A DNA stretch of 64,000 nucleotides, from positions 1,488,001-1,552,000 of the forward strand of contig NZ_CP088297.1 in NCBI RefSeq assembly GCF_024666615.1. Reading direction: 5' to 3'. Positions 19,685-31,313 of this stretch are shown here, piece by piece. Below the pieces are notes generated by a model. It had not been told where the DNA came from, made no database searches, and saw only the letters and a list, made by a program, of their open reading frames with translations. The position numbers and the translations under genes were made by a program. The DNA comes from Aquabacterium sp. J223. Lineage in GTDB: Bacteria; Pseudomonadota; Gammaproteobacteria; Burkholderiales; Burkholderiaceae_C. Position 1 is the stretch's first letter, and the number at the start of each line of letters is the position of its first letter.

Positions 19685-22093
19685 ATGTCTTCTGCGCGCC
19701 TGGCGGCGACCGCCCTGGTCGTACCGTTTGAGAACCTGAGAATGACCGACGTCGAGGTGGTGGGCGGCAAGAACGCCAGCCTCGGCGAAATGATCAGCCA
19801 GCTTGCCGCCTCCGGCGTGCGGGTGCCCGGCGGCTTCGCCACCACGGCACACGCCTTCCGCCAGTTCCTCCAGCACGGCGGCCTGACCGAGAAGATCAAC
19901 CAGCGGCTGTCCGCCCTGGACACCGACGACGTGCGGGCGCTGGCCGAGGCCGGTGCCGAGATCCGCCACTGGGTCGAGCAGCAGCCGTTTCCGGCCGACC
20001 TGGAGCAGGCCATCCGCGCCGAGTTCGAGCGCCTGACCGCCGGCTCGCCCGACGCGTCGTTCGCGGTGCGCTCGTCGGCCACCGCCGAGGACCTGCCCGA
20101 CGCCTCCTTCGCCGGCCAGCAGGAGACCTTCCTCAACGTGGTGGGCATCGAGGAGGTGCTGGCCAAGATGAAGGAAGTCTTCGCCTCGCTCTACAACGAC
20201 CGCGCCATCAGCTACCGCGTGCACAAGGGCTTCGCCCATGCCGACGTGGCGCTGTCGGCGGGCGTGCAGCGCATGGTGCGTTCCGACCTCGGCGCCGCCG
20301 GCGTGATGTTCACCATCGACACCGAGAGCGGCTTCTCCGACGTGGTGTTCGTCACCGCCAGCTACGGCCTGGGCGAGACCGTGGTCCAGGGGGCGGTGAA
20401 CCCGGACGAGTTCTACGTCCACAAGCCGACGCTGAAGGCGGGCCGCCAGGCGGTCATCCGCCGCAACCTGGGCTCCAAGCTGATCAAGATGGAGTTCGCC
20501 TCGCCCGAGGAGAAGGCGGCCAGCGGCAAGCTGGTGAAGACGGTGGACACGCCGGTGGAGCAGCGCAACCGCTACTCGCTGAACGACGCCGAGGTCACCG
20601 AGCTGGCCCGCTACGCGCTGGTCATCGAGCAGCACTACGGCCGGCCGATGGACATCGAGTGGGGCAAGGACGGCCGCGACGGCCAGCTCTACATCCTGCA
20701 GGCCCGGCCGGAGACGGTGAAGAGCCAGTCCGCCGGCAAGGCGGAACAGCGCTACAAGCTGCTCGGCGACCGAAGCAAGAGCACGGTGCTGGCCGAAGGC
20801 CGCGCCATCGGCCAGAAGATCGGCACCGGCCCCGTCCGGCTGGTCACCTCCATCTCCGAGATGGACCGGGTGCAGCCGGGCGACGTGCTGGTCACCGACA
20901 TGACCGACCCCAACTGGGAGCCGGTGATGAAGCGGGCCGCCGCCATCGTCACCAACCGCGGCGGCCGCACCTGCCACGCCGCCATCATCGCCCGCGAGCT
21001 GGGCATCCCGGCGGTGGTCGGCTGCGGCGACGCGACCGAGAAGCTGACCGACGGCGCCCTGGTCACCGTCGCCTGCTCCGAAGGCGACACCGGCTACATC
21101 TACGACGGCCTGATCGAGGCCGAGGTCACCGACATCCAGCGCGGCGAGATGCCGTACTGCCCGGTGAAGATCATGATGAACGTCGGCAACCCGACGCTGG
21201 CCTTCGAGTTCGCGCAGATGCCCAACGCCGGCGTCGGCCTGGCGCGGCTGGAGTTCATCATCAACAACAACATCGGCGTCCATCCGAAGGCCATCCTCGA
21301 CTATCCCAACGTCGATGCCGAGCTGAAGAAGGCGGTGGAGTCGGTGGCCCGCGGCCATGCCAGCCCGCGCGCCTTCTACGTCGACAAGCTGGTGGAGGGC
21401 ATCGCCACCATCGCCGCCGCGTTCTGGCCCAAGCCGGTGATCGTGCGGCTGTCGGACTTCAAGTCCAACGAGTACCGCAAGCTGATCGGCGGCTCGCGCT
21501 ACGAGCCGGATGAAGAGAACCCGATGCTGGGCTTCCGCGGCGCGAGCCGCTACGTCAGCAGCGACTTCAGCGACGCCTTCGCCATGGAGTGCGAGGCGCT
21601 GCGCCGCGTGCGGGTGGACATGGGCCTGGACAACGTCGAAATCATGGTGCCCTTCGTGCGCACGCTGGCGCAGGCGCAGAAGGTGGGCGAGATGCTCGCC
21701 TCGCGCGGCCTGAAGCGCGGGCAGGACGGCCTGAAGCTGATCATGATGTGCGAGGTGCCGAGCAACGCCATCCTGGCCGAGCAGTTCCTGGAGCATTTCG
21801 ACGGCATGTCGATCGGCTCCAACGACCTGACGCAGCTCACCCTGGGCCTGGACCGGGACTCGGGGCTGGAACAGCTGGCGGGCGATTTCGACGAGCGCGA
21901 CCCGGCGGTGAAGGCGCTGATCTCGCGTGCCATCGCCGCCTGCCGCGCCACCGGCAAGTACGTCGGCATCTGCGGCCAGGGCCCGAGCGACCACGCGGAC
22001 TTCGCCGATTGGCTGGCGGCCGAGGGCATCGTGTCGATCTCCCTCAACCCCGACACGGTGGTCGACACCTGGGAGCGGCTGGCCAAGCGCTGA
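19685..22093 (+). CDS. ppsA: Phosphoenolpyruvate synthase
   Basis: PpsA makes PEP from pyruvate and ATP for gluconeogenesis. The 802-residue protein has an N-terminal ATP-grasp domain ([31 protein letters not shown]). A swivelling phosphohistidine domain carries [19 protein letters not shown], with the catalytic histidine at residue 431 and the PpsR-target threonine two before it. The C-terminal PEP-binding barrel contains [19 protein letters not shown]. The start at 19685 follows a GGAG ribosome site. It is paired divergently with its regulator ppsR. Confidence 0.98.
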   Translation: MSSARLAATALVVPFENLRMTDVEVVGGKNASLGEMISQLAASGVRVPGGFATTAHAFRQFLQHGGLTEKINQRLSALDTDDVRALAEAGAEIRHWVEQQPFPADLEQAIRAEFERLTAGSPDASFAVRSSATAEDLPDASFAGQQETFLNVVGIEEVLAKMKEVFASLYNDRAISYRVHKGFAHADVALSAGVQRMVRSDLGAAGVMFTIDTESGFSDVVFVTASYGLGETVVQGAVNPDEFYVHKPTLKAGRQAVIRRNLGSKLIKMEFASPEEKAASGKLVKTVDTPVEQRNRYSLNDAEVTELARYALVIEQHYGRPMDIEWGKDGRDGQLYILQARPETVKSQSAGKAEQRYKLLGDRSKSTVLAEGRAIGQKIGTGPVRLVTSISEMDRVQPGDVLVTDMTDPNWEPVMKRAAAIVTNRGGRTCHAAIIARELGIPAVVGCGDATEKLTDGALVTVACSEGDTGYIYDGLIEAEVTDIQRGEMPYCPVKIMMNVGNPTLAFEFAQMPNAGVGLARLEFIINNNIGVHPKAILDYPNVDAELKKAVESVARGHASPRAFYVDKLVEGIATIAAAFWPKPVIVRLSDFKSNEYRKLIGGSRYEPDEENPMLGFRGASRYVSSDFSDAFAMECEALRRVRVDMGLDNVEIMVPFVRTLAQAQKVGEMLASRGLKRGQDGLKLIMMCEVPSNAILAEQFLEHFDGMSIGSNDLTQLTLGLDRDSGLEQLAGDFDERDPAVKALISRAIAACRATGKYVGICGQGPSDHADFADWLAAEGIVSISLNPDTVVDTWERLAKR

Positions 22094-22100
22094 AGTGGAG

Positions 22101-22218
22101 CCCCCGGCCGTAGGCGGCCGCCCCCCGAGGGGGCTGCCCAAACGGACCGGGAGACCCGGATCCGTTTGGGCGCGCTGAGCGGCAGCCCGCCCCTGGTCGC
22201 CTGCGGCAACCTGTCCCC
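22101..22218 (+). repeat. Intergenic hairpin repeat, family A copy 1
   Basis: This 118-bp element lies between the 3' ends of ppsA and the glycine-zipper gene. It is about 85% identical by eye to 35510-35628. Its core hairpin at 22137-22170 pairs CCCAAACGGACCGGG with CCCGG-A-TCCGTTTGGG around an AGA loop with one bulged A. The other copy has a different stem sequence that still pairs. Confidence 0.75.
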
Positions 22219-22241
22219 AGGGACGGGGTGAGCTGTAGTGG

Positions 22242-22883
22242 TCAGCGCCCGTCGCCGTCGCGGTCGCCGGGGATGGCGCGCTCCACGCCGTTCTTCACCC
22301 GCTGCCAGGCGTCGCGGGCGGCCGGCTTGGCCTGGTGCCATTCCAGCCGCGAACCGGCGCGCGCCGTGCCCCAGTCGCGGTGCAGGTCGGCCTCCAGGCT
22401 CTCGAAGTCGCGGTCGGGGTCGGTGGCGTAGCGGTCGACGCCGTAGCGGTAGGCCGGGCCGTAGTCCTCGTAGCCGAAGGTCGGGTCGACGTAGGGCTGG
22501 GTCGCGTAGTGGTCGCGCCAGTGGGCGTCCTCCGCGGCCGGGTCGATCATGTCGGCCACGCCCTTGCCGATCAGCCCGCCGGCCAGCGCGCCGACGGCAG
22601 CGCCCACCGCGGTGCCGATCGGCCCGGCCACGGTGCCGATGGCCGCGCCCGCGGCCACCCCGCCGGCCAGCGCGCCGACGCCGGTGCCCACCGGGTGCGA
22701 GCCGGGTGCGCCGGTGATCGGGTCGCGGTGCGCATCGGCCCGCCGCCCGGCGTCCCGCGTGCCGGCCAGACCATCGGTGGCGGTCGGGTCGGGCACGTTC
22801 GGCCGCAGGTCTTCGCCCTCGCGGAAGGTGCCGGGCGTGCGCAGGTCGTTGACGCCCTTGGCGCTGGGTCTGTCTTCTCTCAT
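22242..22883 (-). CDS. Glycine-zipper protein of unknown function
   Basis: The 213-residue protein has a hydrophilic N-terminal part, then a segment around residues 75-125 rich in Gly and Ala with GxxxG-like spacing (VGALAGGVAAGAAIGTVAG). This pattern is seen in glycine-zipper membrane-associated proteins. The acidic, Tyr-rich C-terminal half has DAHWRDHYATQPYVD and EDYGPAYRYGVDRYA. No signal peptide is visible at the chosen start. The ATG at 22883 follows AAGGAG, so I prefer it to the longer open frame. Similar proteins in this order are often annotated as stress-related, but the sequence alone gives no function. Confidence 0.8.
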   Translation of the reverse strand: MREDRPSAKGVNDLRTPGTFREGEDLRPNVPDPTATDGLAGTRDAGRRADAHRDPITGAPGSHPVGTGVGALAGGVAAGAAIGTVAGPIGTAVGAAVGALAGGLIGKGVADMIDPAAEDAHWRDHYATQPYVDPTFGYEDYGPAYRYGVDRYATDPDRDFESLEADLHRDWGTARAGSRLEWHQAKPAARDAWQRVKNGVERAIPGDRDGDGR

Positions 22884-23177
22884 CTCGTACTCCTTCGCCG
22901 TGCAAGTGAGCGGGAATGGCGGCCGTCGGGGCCCGTCGAACACCCGTCGCCACGGCGCGGCGGGTGCGTTGAAGCCATTGCACCCCGGCCGCGCCGTCGC
23001 CGACATCGGCGCCCGCGCCCGCCGCTCGTCAGTGCCCGCCGACGCAGCGCGCCGGTCCTGGGGACGGGGCTTGGGCGGGCAGCGGCCGTGCTAGACTCGC
23101 GGGCTTTTCCCTTGCCGCACCGCCATTGACCATGCAGCGGGCGGCTTCCACTTCGGAAACCACAAGGAGTCCAACGC
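22884..23177. other. Intergenic region with the rpsF promoter
   Basis: This is a 294-bp divergent gap between the glycine-zipper gene and rpsF. Its right part holds the candidate rpsF promoter, and I see nothing else convincing in it. Confidence 0.4.
23071..23097 (+). promoter_or_regulatory. Candidate promoter of the rpsF operon
   Basis: TTGGGC at 23071-23076 and TAGACT at 23092-23097 are spaced by 15 bases, slightly short for a sigma70 promoter. They lie about 80 bp before rpsF. Confidence 0.4.
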
Positions 23178-23552
23178 ATGCGTCATTACGAAATCGTGCT
23201 GCTGATCCATCCGGATCAGAGCGAGCAGGTTCCAGCGATGCTGGAGCGCTACCGGACCCTCGTCGCCAATGCCGGCGGCAAGGTGCACCGCGTGGAGGAC
23301 TGGGGCCGCCGCCAGCTGGCCTACATGATCCAGAAGCTCGCCAAGGCCCACTACCTGTGCCTCAACATCGAGTGCAGCAAGGAAACCCTGGCCGAACTGG
23401 AGACGGGCTTCCGCTTCAACGACGCCGTGCTGCGCCACCTCACCGTCGCCAAGGACAAGGCCGAGACCACCCCGTCGGTGATGATGAAGGCGGTCGAGAA
23501 GGAAGAGGCCCGCAAGGCGCCCGCGCCCCAGCAGACCGAAGCCGCCGCCTGA
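23178..23552 (+). CDS. rpsF: 30S ribosomal protein S6
   Basis: S6 binds 16S rRNA with S18. The 124-residue protein starts [18 protein letters not shown] and has the [18 protein letters not shown] stretch, with a charged C-terminal extension. A good ribosome site (AAGGAG) precedes it. It leads the rpsF-priB-rpsR-rplI cluster, so its protein partner S18 is encoded in the same operon. Confidence 0.98.
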   Translation: MRHYEIVLLIHPDQSEQVPAMLERYRTLVANAGGKVHRVEDWGRRQLAYMIQKLAKAHYLCLNIECSKETLAELETGFRFNDAVLRHLTVAKDKAETTPSVMMKAVEKEEARKAPAPQQTEAAA

Positions 23553-23581
23553 CGGCCTGAACCGCGTCCGCCCGTCCGCCC

Positions 23582-23869
23582 GTGAACCGGCTGCTGCTGT
23601 CGGCCCGGTTGATCGAGCGGGGCGCGCTGCGTTACACCCCGGCCGGACTGCCCGCCCTCGACGTCGCGCTGAAGCACGAATCCGAGGTCGAGGAGGACGG
23701 CAAGCCCCGCCAGGTGTCGCTGGAACTGCGCGCGGTGGCGATCGGGTCGATCACGCAGCCGCTGCAGCGGCTGGCGGTGGGCGAGGCCGGCGAGTTCGCC
23801 GGTTTCATCACCGCCGGGCGCAACGGGCGCGGATGGGTCTTCCACATCACGGCGCTGGAGCCCGCCTGA
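23582..23869 (+). CDS. priB: Primosomal replication protein PriB
   Basis: PriB is a single-strand DNA-binding OB-fold protein that helps PriA reload DnaB at stalled forks. The 95-residue protein starts at a GTG (VNRLLLSARLIERGALRYTPAG). It shows the PriB pattern of LDVALKHES, LRAVAIG and GFITAGRNG. Its place between rpsF and rpsR is diagnostic for beta- and gammaproteobacteria. dnaB, the helicase it helps to load, is just downstream. Confidence 0.95.
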   Translation: MNRLLLSARLIERGALRYTPAGLPALDVALKHESEVEEDGKPRQVSLELRAVAIGSITQPLQRLAVGEAGEFAGFITAGRNGRGWVFHITALEPA

Positions 23870-23924
23870 CGGCGGTCGCCGGCACCGGCCCTGTACGAAT
23901 CTTTGAAGAGTTAACGAGGTCATC

Positions 23925-24215
23925 ATGCCCCCACCCCGTGGCAAAGGTCGGTTCAACAAGGACCGCCGTCCCAAGCGCAACCAGCAGTCGCTGCTGTTCC
24001 GCCGCAAGCGTTTCTGCCGCTTCACCGTCGCCGGCGTCGAGTCGATCGACTACAAGGACATCGACACCCTGCGCGACTTCGTCGGCGAGAACGGCAAGAT
24101 CACGCCGGCCCGCCTGACCGGCACTCGCGCGTTCTTCCAGCGCCAGCTGACCACCGCGATCAAGCGCGCCCGCTTCCTGGCGCTGCTGCCGTACAGCGAC
24201 CAGCACAAGGTCTAA
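23925..24215 (+). CDS. rpsR: 30S ribosomal protein S18
   Basis: S18 pairs with S6 on the platform of the small subunit. The 96-residue protein has a basic N-terminus and the conserved [20 protein letters not shown] region. The C-terminal part has [25 protein letters not shown]. The final stretch is given here only in outline. It has a normal length and position in the cluster. Confidence 0.98.
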   Translation: MPPPRGKGRFNKDRRPKRNQQSLLFRRKRFCRFTVAGVESIDYKDIDTLRDFVGENGKITPARLTGTRAFFQRQLTTAIKRARFLALLPYSDQHKV

Positions 24216-24226
24216 AGGAGCACGCC

Positions 24227-24679
24227 ATGCAAGTGATCCTGCTCGAGAAGGTCGCCAACCTCGGCAACCTGGGCGACGTCGTCAAGGTCAAGGACGGTTA
24301 CGCCCGCAATTTCCTGATCCCGACCAAGCAGGCGCGCCGCGCCACCGAATCGGCGATCAAGGAGTTCGAAGCGCGCCGCGCCGAACTGGAGAAGGTCGCC
24401 GCGGAGAAGCTGTCCGGCGCCCGCGCCCAGGGCGACAAGCTCGGCGGCAAGACGGTGAAGATCGCGCAGAAGGCCGGCGTCGACGGCCGGCTGTTCGGCT
24501 CGGTGACCAACCAGGACATCGCCACCGCGCTGAAGGGCCAGGGCTTCGACATCGCCAAGGCCCAGGTGCGCCTGCCCAACGGTCCGCTGAAGACCGTCGG
24601 CGAGCACCCGGTGACCGTGGCGCTGCACACCGACGTGGTGGTCGACCTGACCGTCGCCGTGGTGCCCGAGGCCGACTGA
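24227..24679 (+). CDS. rplI: 50S ribosomal protein L9
   Basis: L9 binds 23S rRNA near the base of the L1 stalk. The N-terminal domain begins [17 protein letters not shown] and includes [17 protein letters not shown] long connecting helix leads to the C-terminal domain with [13 protein letters not shown]. The protein has 150 residues. The ribosome site AAGGAG lies in the short gap after rpsR. A strong terminator follows. Confidence 0.98.
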   Translation: MQVILLEKVANLGNLGDVVKVKDGYARNFLIPTKQARRATESAIKEFEARRAELEKVAAEKLSGARAQGDKLGGKTVKIAQKAGVDGRLFGSVTNQDIATALKGQGFDIAKAQVRLPNGPLKTVGEHPVTVALHTDVVVDLTVAVVPEAD

Positions 24680-24724
24680 GAGGTCCGCTTCGACGTCATG
24701 CGCCCGCTCGCCGCGGGCGATCGG

Positions 24725-24757
24725 AAGGGCCGGTCCTGCACCGGCCCTTTTCTTTTT
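24725..24757 (+). terminator. Rho-independent terminator after rplI
   Basis: AAGGGCCGGT pairs with ACCGGCCCTT around a CCTGC loop and is followed by TTCTTTTT. It ends the ribosomal protein operon and separates it from dnaB. Confidence 0.92.
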
Positions 24758-24766
24758 GCCAGCCGG

Positions 24767-24819
24767 TTGTCCACCGCCGTGCACGCAAGCTCCAGGGCTT
24801 GTCCACGGCCTTGTCCACA
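24767..24819 (+). promoter_or_regulatory. Three DnaA-box-like motifs upstream of dnaB
   Basis: TTGTCCAC occurs at 24767-24774, 24799-24806 and 24811-24818, the last as TTGTCCACA. The DnaA box consensus is TTATNCACA, so each differs mainly by G for A at position 3. Three copies in 53 bp directly before the replicative helicase gene suggest DnaA control, but this is inference. Confidence 0.35.
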
Positions 24820-24874
24820 GGCGATGGCCGCGCCGCCGCCTAAGATGCCGATCCCCGCCGTCCGTCCGCAGTCC

Positions 24875-26312
24875 ATGTCCTCGCCGCCGTTCCTGTCCTC
24901 CGCCAGCCCCGATTCGTTGGGCACGTCCGCCCGCCGCGACGACGAGGTCGCCCGCCTGCGGGTGCCGCCGCATTCCATCGAGGCCGAGCAGAGCGTGCTC
25001 GGCGGCCTGCTGCTCGACAACCTGGCCTGGGACCGCGCCGGCGACCTGCTCACCGACAGCGACTTCTACCGCTACGAGCACCGCACCATCTACAAGGCGC
25101 TGGGCGCGCTGATCACCGCCGCCAAGCCGGCCGACGTGATCACCGTGCACGAGCAGCTGCAAAGCCTCGGCAAGGCCGAGGAGTGCGGCGGCCTGGCCTA
25201 CCTGAACGCGCTGGCGCAGAGCGTGCCGAGCGCGGCCAACATGCGGCGCTACGCGGAGATCGTTCGCGAGCGCGCCATCCTGCGCAAGCTGATCTCCGCC
25301 AGCGACGACATCGCCACCGCCGCCTTCAACCCGCAGGGCCGGGCGGTGTCGCAGATCCTCGACGAGGCAGAGTCCAACATCCTCAAGATCGGCGAGGAGG
25401 GCAGCCGCAACAAGCAGGGCTTCCTGGGCATCGACAAGCTGGTGGTCGAGCTGCTCGACCGCGTCACCGAGCTGCACGAGAACGGCGCGGAAGAGGTGAC
25501 CGGTGTGCGCACCGGCTTCTACGACCTCGACCGCGACACCGCCGGCCTGCAGAAGGGCGACCTCATCGTGCTGGCTGCGCGTCCGTCGATGGGCAAGACC
25601 GCCTTCGCCCTGAACATCGCCGAGCACGTGGCGGTGGCCGAGGGCCTGCCGGTCGTGGTGTTCTCGATGGAAATGGGCGCCTCGCAGCTGGCGCTGCGCC
25701 TGGTCGGCTCGCTCGGCCGCATCGACCAGTCCGGCCTGCGCACCGGCCGCCTGCGCGACGACGACTGGGGCCGCCTGGCCGACGCGGTCGACCGGCTGCG
25801 CAACGCCAGCCTCTTCATCGACGAGACGCCCGGCCTGACGGTGGCCGAGCTGCGCGCGCGGGCCCGCCGCATGGCGCGCCAGTTCGGCGGCACCCTCGGC
25901 TTGGTGGTGATCGACTACCTGCAGCTGATGAGCGGGTCCAGTTCCGGCGAGGAGAACCGCGCCACCGAGCTGGGCGAGATCTCGCGCGGCCTGAAGGCGC
26001 TGGCCAAGGAGCTGCAGTGCCCGGTGATCGCGCTGTCGCAGCTCAACCGCTCGGTCGAGACGCGCACCGACAAGCGGCCGATGATGAGCGACCTGCGCGA
26101 GTCCGGCGCCATCGAGCAGGACGCCGACATCATCATGTTCATCTACCGCGACGAGTACTACAACAAGGAGTCGAAGGAAGGGGGGCATTGCGGAGATCAT
26201 CGTCGCCAAGCAGCGCAACGGCCCCGTCGGCACGGTGAAGCTCACCTTCCTGAAGCCGCTGACCAAGTTCGACAACCTGGCCCCGGGCAGCGTGGGCGGC
26301 GGCGAGTACTAG
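24875..26312 (+). CDS. dnaB: Replicative DNA helicase DnaB (apparent frameshift at a G6 run)
   Basis: DnaB is the hexameric 5'-3' helicase at the replication fork. The N-terminal primase-interacting domain is clear ([21 protein letters not shown]), as are the RecA-like domain with Walker [13 protein letters not shown] and the [10 protein letters not shown] segment. After YYNKESKE near 26178 the frame is lost. The expected C-terminus ([19 protein letters not shown], ending GGGEY) continues in the next frame to the stop at 26310-26312. Removing one G from the run at 26180-26185 restores a 478-residue protein of normal length. Because dnaB is essential, a sequence error is the likely cause. In-frame ATGs at 24824, 24845 and 24875 make the start uncertain. 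Confidence 0.92.
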
Positions 26313-26365
26313 CGCGACCAGGGCGACCAGGGCGCCGGCGGCCGCCACCGGCGCCCCGCCCAGGC

Positions 26366-26605
26366 TCAAACCCGGTTCTTCAAGCGCGGGAAGATGGTGA
26401 AGGCCAGCAGCGCCGCCAGGCCCACCAGCACGTAGACGATGCGCGACAGCGTCGACATCGGGCCGAACAGGGCCGCGACGAGGTCGAAGTTGAACAGGCC
26501 GACCAGGGCCCAGTTCAGTCCGCCGACGATGAGCAGCACCAGCGCGATGGCCTGCAGCGTGGAAGCGCCGGCCTGGCGTGCGGCGAGCGGGGGAACGTTG
26601 GCCAT
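26366..26605 (-). CDS. DUF378 family small membrane protein
   Basis: The 79-residue protein contains two hydrophobic segments (about residues 17-37 and 52-72). Between them is GGLNWALVGLFNFDLVAALFG, the DUF378 hallmark, described here rather than fully spelled out in function. It is probably an inner-membrane protein. The function of the family is not known. The ATG follows a GGAG ribosome site. It converges on dnaB with a 53-bp gap. Confidence 0.88.
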   Translation of the reverse strand: MANVPPLAARQAGASTLQAIALVLLIVGGLNWALVGLFNFDLVAALFGPMSTLSRIVYVLVGLAALLAFTIFPRLKNRV

Positions 26606-26723
26606 GGGAAGACTCCTTGGTTGACGCGCCGGGGAACGTGGGCGCCGCGAAGTTCGGCAGCCGCCATGCCCGGCGCCCGGCCGGCGCCGCCAACACGCGA
26701 TGACCGGGCCGGCCGCGTGCCGC

Positions 26724-26753
26724 TTGTGGCCAACGGCTGGAGCTGTATATATT
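26724..26753 (+). promoter_or_regulatory. Candidate sigma70 promoter inside the SOS box region
   Basis: TTGTGG (26724-26729) and TATATT (26748-26753) are separated by 18 bases. Transcription would begin about base 26760, at the ATG of the radical SAM gene. The -10 lies within the LexA-like box. Confidence 0.5.
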
Positions 26754-26758
26754 CACAG
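26743..26758. promoter_or_regulatory. LexA-like SOS box
   Basis: CTGTATATATTCACAG has the CTG-N10-CAG form and matches 14 of the 16 core positions of the E. coli LexA consensus CTGTATATATATACAG. It sits in an otherwise GC-rich region, 2 bases before an ATG, and covers the candidate -10 box. This is a good position for repression. Confidence 0.7.
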
Positions 26759-26760
26759 CC

Positions 26761-27876
26761 ATGCCGTCCAGCCAGCCATCGATCCCGTCGCCCCCGCCCC
26801 GCAAGGGCCGCGGCACCACCTGGGCGCTGGAGCACCGCTTCACCCGCCGGTCGCACGAGGTGGAGGACGACGGCTGGGGCGGCCTGGACCAGCAGGTCAG
26901 CGAGCAACGGGACGCCCCCGCCACCGAGGTGATCGAGGAACGGGTCAAGAGCATCCTCACCGCCAACCAGTCGGTGGACATCAGCTTCGACCTGTCGATC
27001 AACCCCTACCGCGGCTGCGAGCACGGCTGCATCTACTGCTTCGCCCGGCCCACCCACAGCTACCTCAACCTGTCGCCGGGGCTGGACTTCGAGACCCGCA
27101 TCGTCGCCAAGGTCAACGCCGCCGAGCGGCTGCGCGAGGCGCTGCGCAAGCCGGGCTACGTGCCGCGGCCGCTCAACGTCGGCTCGGCCACCGACGCCTA
27201 CCAGCCGATCGAGCGGCGGCTGCGCATCACCCGCGGCGTGCTGGAGGTGCTGTGCGAGGCGCGGCACCCGTTCTCCATCATCACCAAGTCCGCCGGCATC
27301 GAACGCGACCTCGACCTGCTGGCGCCGATGGCCGCGGCCAGGGGCTGCGCCGCCTACATCTCGGTGACCACGCTGGACCCGGCCCTGGCCCGGGTGATGG
27401 AGCCGCGGGCCGCGGCACCGGCGCGCCGGCTCAAGGCCATCGAGGCGCTGGCGCGGGCCGGCGTGCCGGTGGGCGTCAGCGTGTCGCCGCTCATCCCCTT
27501 CCTCAACGAGCCGGAGCTGGAGCGCATCGTCGCCGCGGCGGCCGACGCCGGCGCCGGCAGCGCCTTCGGCATCGTGGTGCGGCTGCCGTGGGAGGTGAGC
27601 CCGCTGTTCCAGCAGTGGCTGGAACAGCACTTCCCCGACCGCGCCGCGCGCGTCATGGCGCGCATCCGCGACTTGCGTGGCGGCAAGGCCAACGACCCGC
27701 GCTTCGGCACCCGCATGACCGGCGAGGGCGTGTGGGCGCAGCTCGTCGCGCAGAGGCTGCAGAAGGCGCGCCGGCGCCACGGCCTGGACCGCGAGCGCGA
27801 GCCGATGGACTTCGGCGCCTTCCGCCCGCCGGCAGCGGCCGACGGCGCCGGGCCGCCGCAGGCCAGCCTGTTCTGA
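26761..27876 (+). CDS. Radical SAM protein, PA0069/SplB-like family
   Basis: The 371-residue protein has the radical SAM cluster motif in CX3CX2C spacing (C86, C90, C93 in YRGCEHGCIYCFARPTH). Other family features are the RGRG-type N-terminus (KGRGTTWALEHRF), NVGSATDAYQPIE and PFSIITKS. The family is distantly related to spore photoproduct lyase, but its substrate is unknown. No ribosome site precedes the ATG. The LexA-like box ends 2 bases before it, so the message may be leaderless. The gene ends 6 bp from gcvP on the other strand. Confidence 0.88.
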   Translation: MPSSQPSIPSPPPRKGRGTTWALEHRFTRRSHEVEDDGWGGLDQQVSEQRDAPATEVIEERVKSILTANQSVDISFDLSINPYRGCEHGCIYCFARPTHSYLNLSPGLDFETRIVAKVNAAERLREALRKPGYVPRPLNVGSATDAYQPIERRLRITRGVLEVLCEARHPFSIITKSAGIERDLDLLAPMAAARGCAAYISVTTLDPALARVMEPRAAAPARRLKAIEALARAGVPVGVSVSPLIPFLNEPELERIVAAAADAGAGSAFGIVVRLPWEVSPLFQQWLEQHFPDRAARVMARIRDLRGGKANDPRFGTRMTGEGVWAQLVAQRLQKARRRHGLDREREPMDFGAFRPPAAADGAGPPQASLF

Positions 27877-27882
27877 GGCGCG

Positions 27883-30843
<2,961 letters not shown>

Positions 30844-30887
30844 CGAGGGTCCTTGCAGCGATCGTCGGGGGTGGTCAGCGGGGCGGC

Positions 30888-31271
30888 TCAGAGGCCCTTC
30901 AGCAGCTCGTGGTAGGCCGCTTCGTCCATCAGCGCGTCCAGCTGCGCCGCGTCCGACAGCCGCACCTTGAAGAACCAGCCCTCGCCCTGCGGGGCGCTGT
31001 TGGCCAGCGCCGGGTCGGCGCGCAGCGCCTCGTTGACCTCGACGACCTCGCCGTCCACCGGCATGTACAGGTCGGCCGCGGCCTTGACGGACTCGACCAC
31101 GCCGGCCACCTCGCCCTGCTTGAAGGCCTTGCCGACCTCCGGCAGGTCGACGAAGACCACGTCGCCCAGCGCGTCCTGGGCGTGCACGGTGATGCCGACG
31201 GTGGCGGGCCCGCCGTCGGCGGCGGGCGCGATCCATTCGTGGTCCTTGGTGAAGCGGAAGGGGGTGCTCAT
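30888..31271 (-). CDS. gcvH: Glycine cleavage system H protein
   Basis: GcvH carries the lipoyl group that shuttles the aminomethyl intermediate between GcvP and GcvT. The 127-residue protein contains [18 protein letters not shown], with K63 as the lipoylation site. It also has the usual FTKDHEW start and the FFKVRLSD C-terminal region. It is 42 bp downstream of gcvT and 44 bp upstream of gcvP. Confidence 0.98.
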   Translation of the reverse strand: MSTPFRFTKDHEWIAPAADGGPATVGITVHAQDALGDVVFVDLPEVGKAFKQGEVAGVVESVKAAADLYMPVDGEVVEVNEALRADPALANSAPQGEGWFFKVRLSDAAQLDALMDEAAYHELLKGL

Positions 31272-31313
31272 GGCGAGGCTCCAGGGTCGGTGGAAAGGTG
31301 AGGGGGGCGGCGG

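Noticed and set aside
22137..22170. Family A hairpin as a simple rho-independent terminator of ppsA
   Set aside because: There is no T run after the stem, and the element extends far beyond the hairpin with a conserved flank, so a repeat element explains it better.
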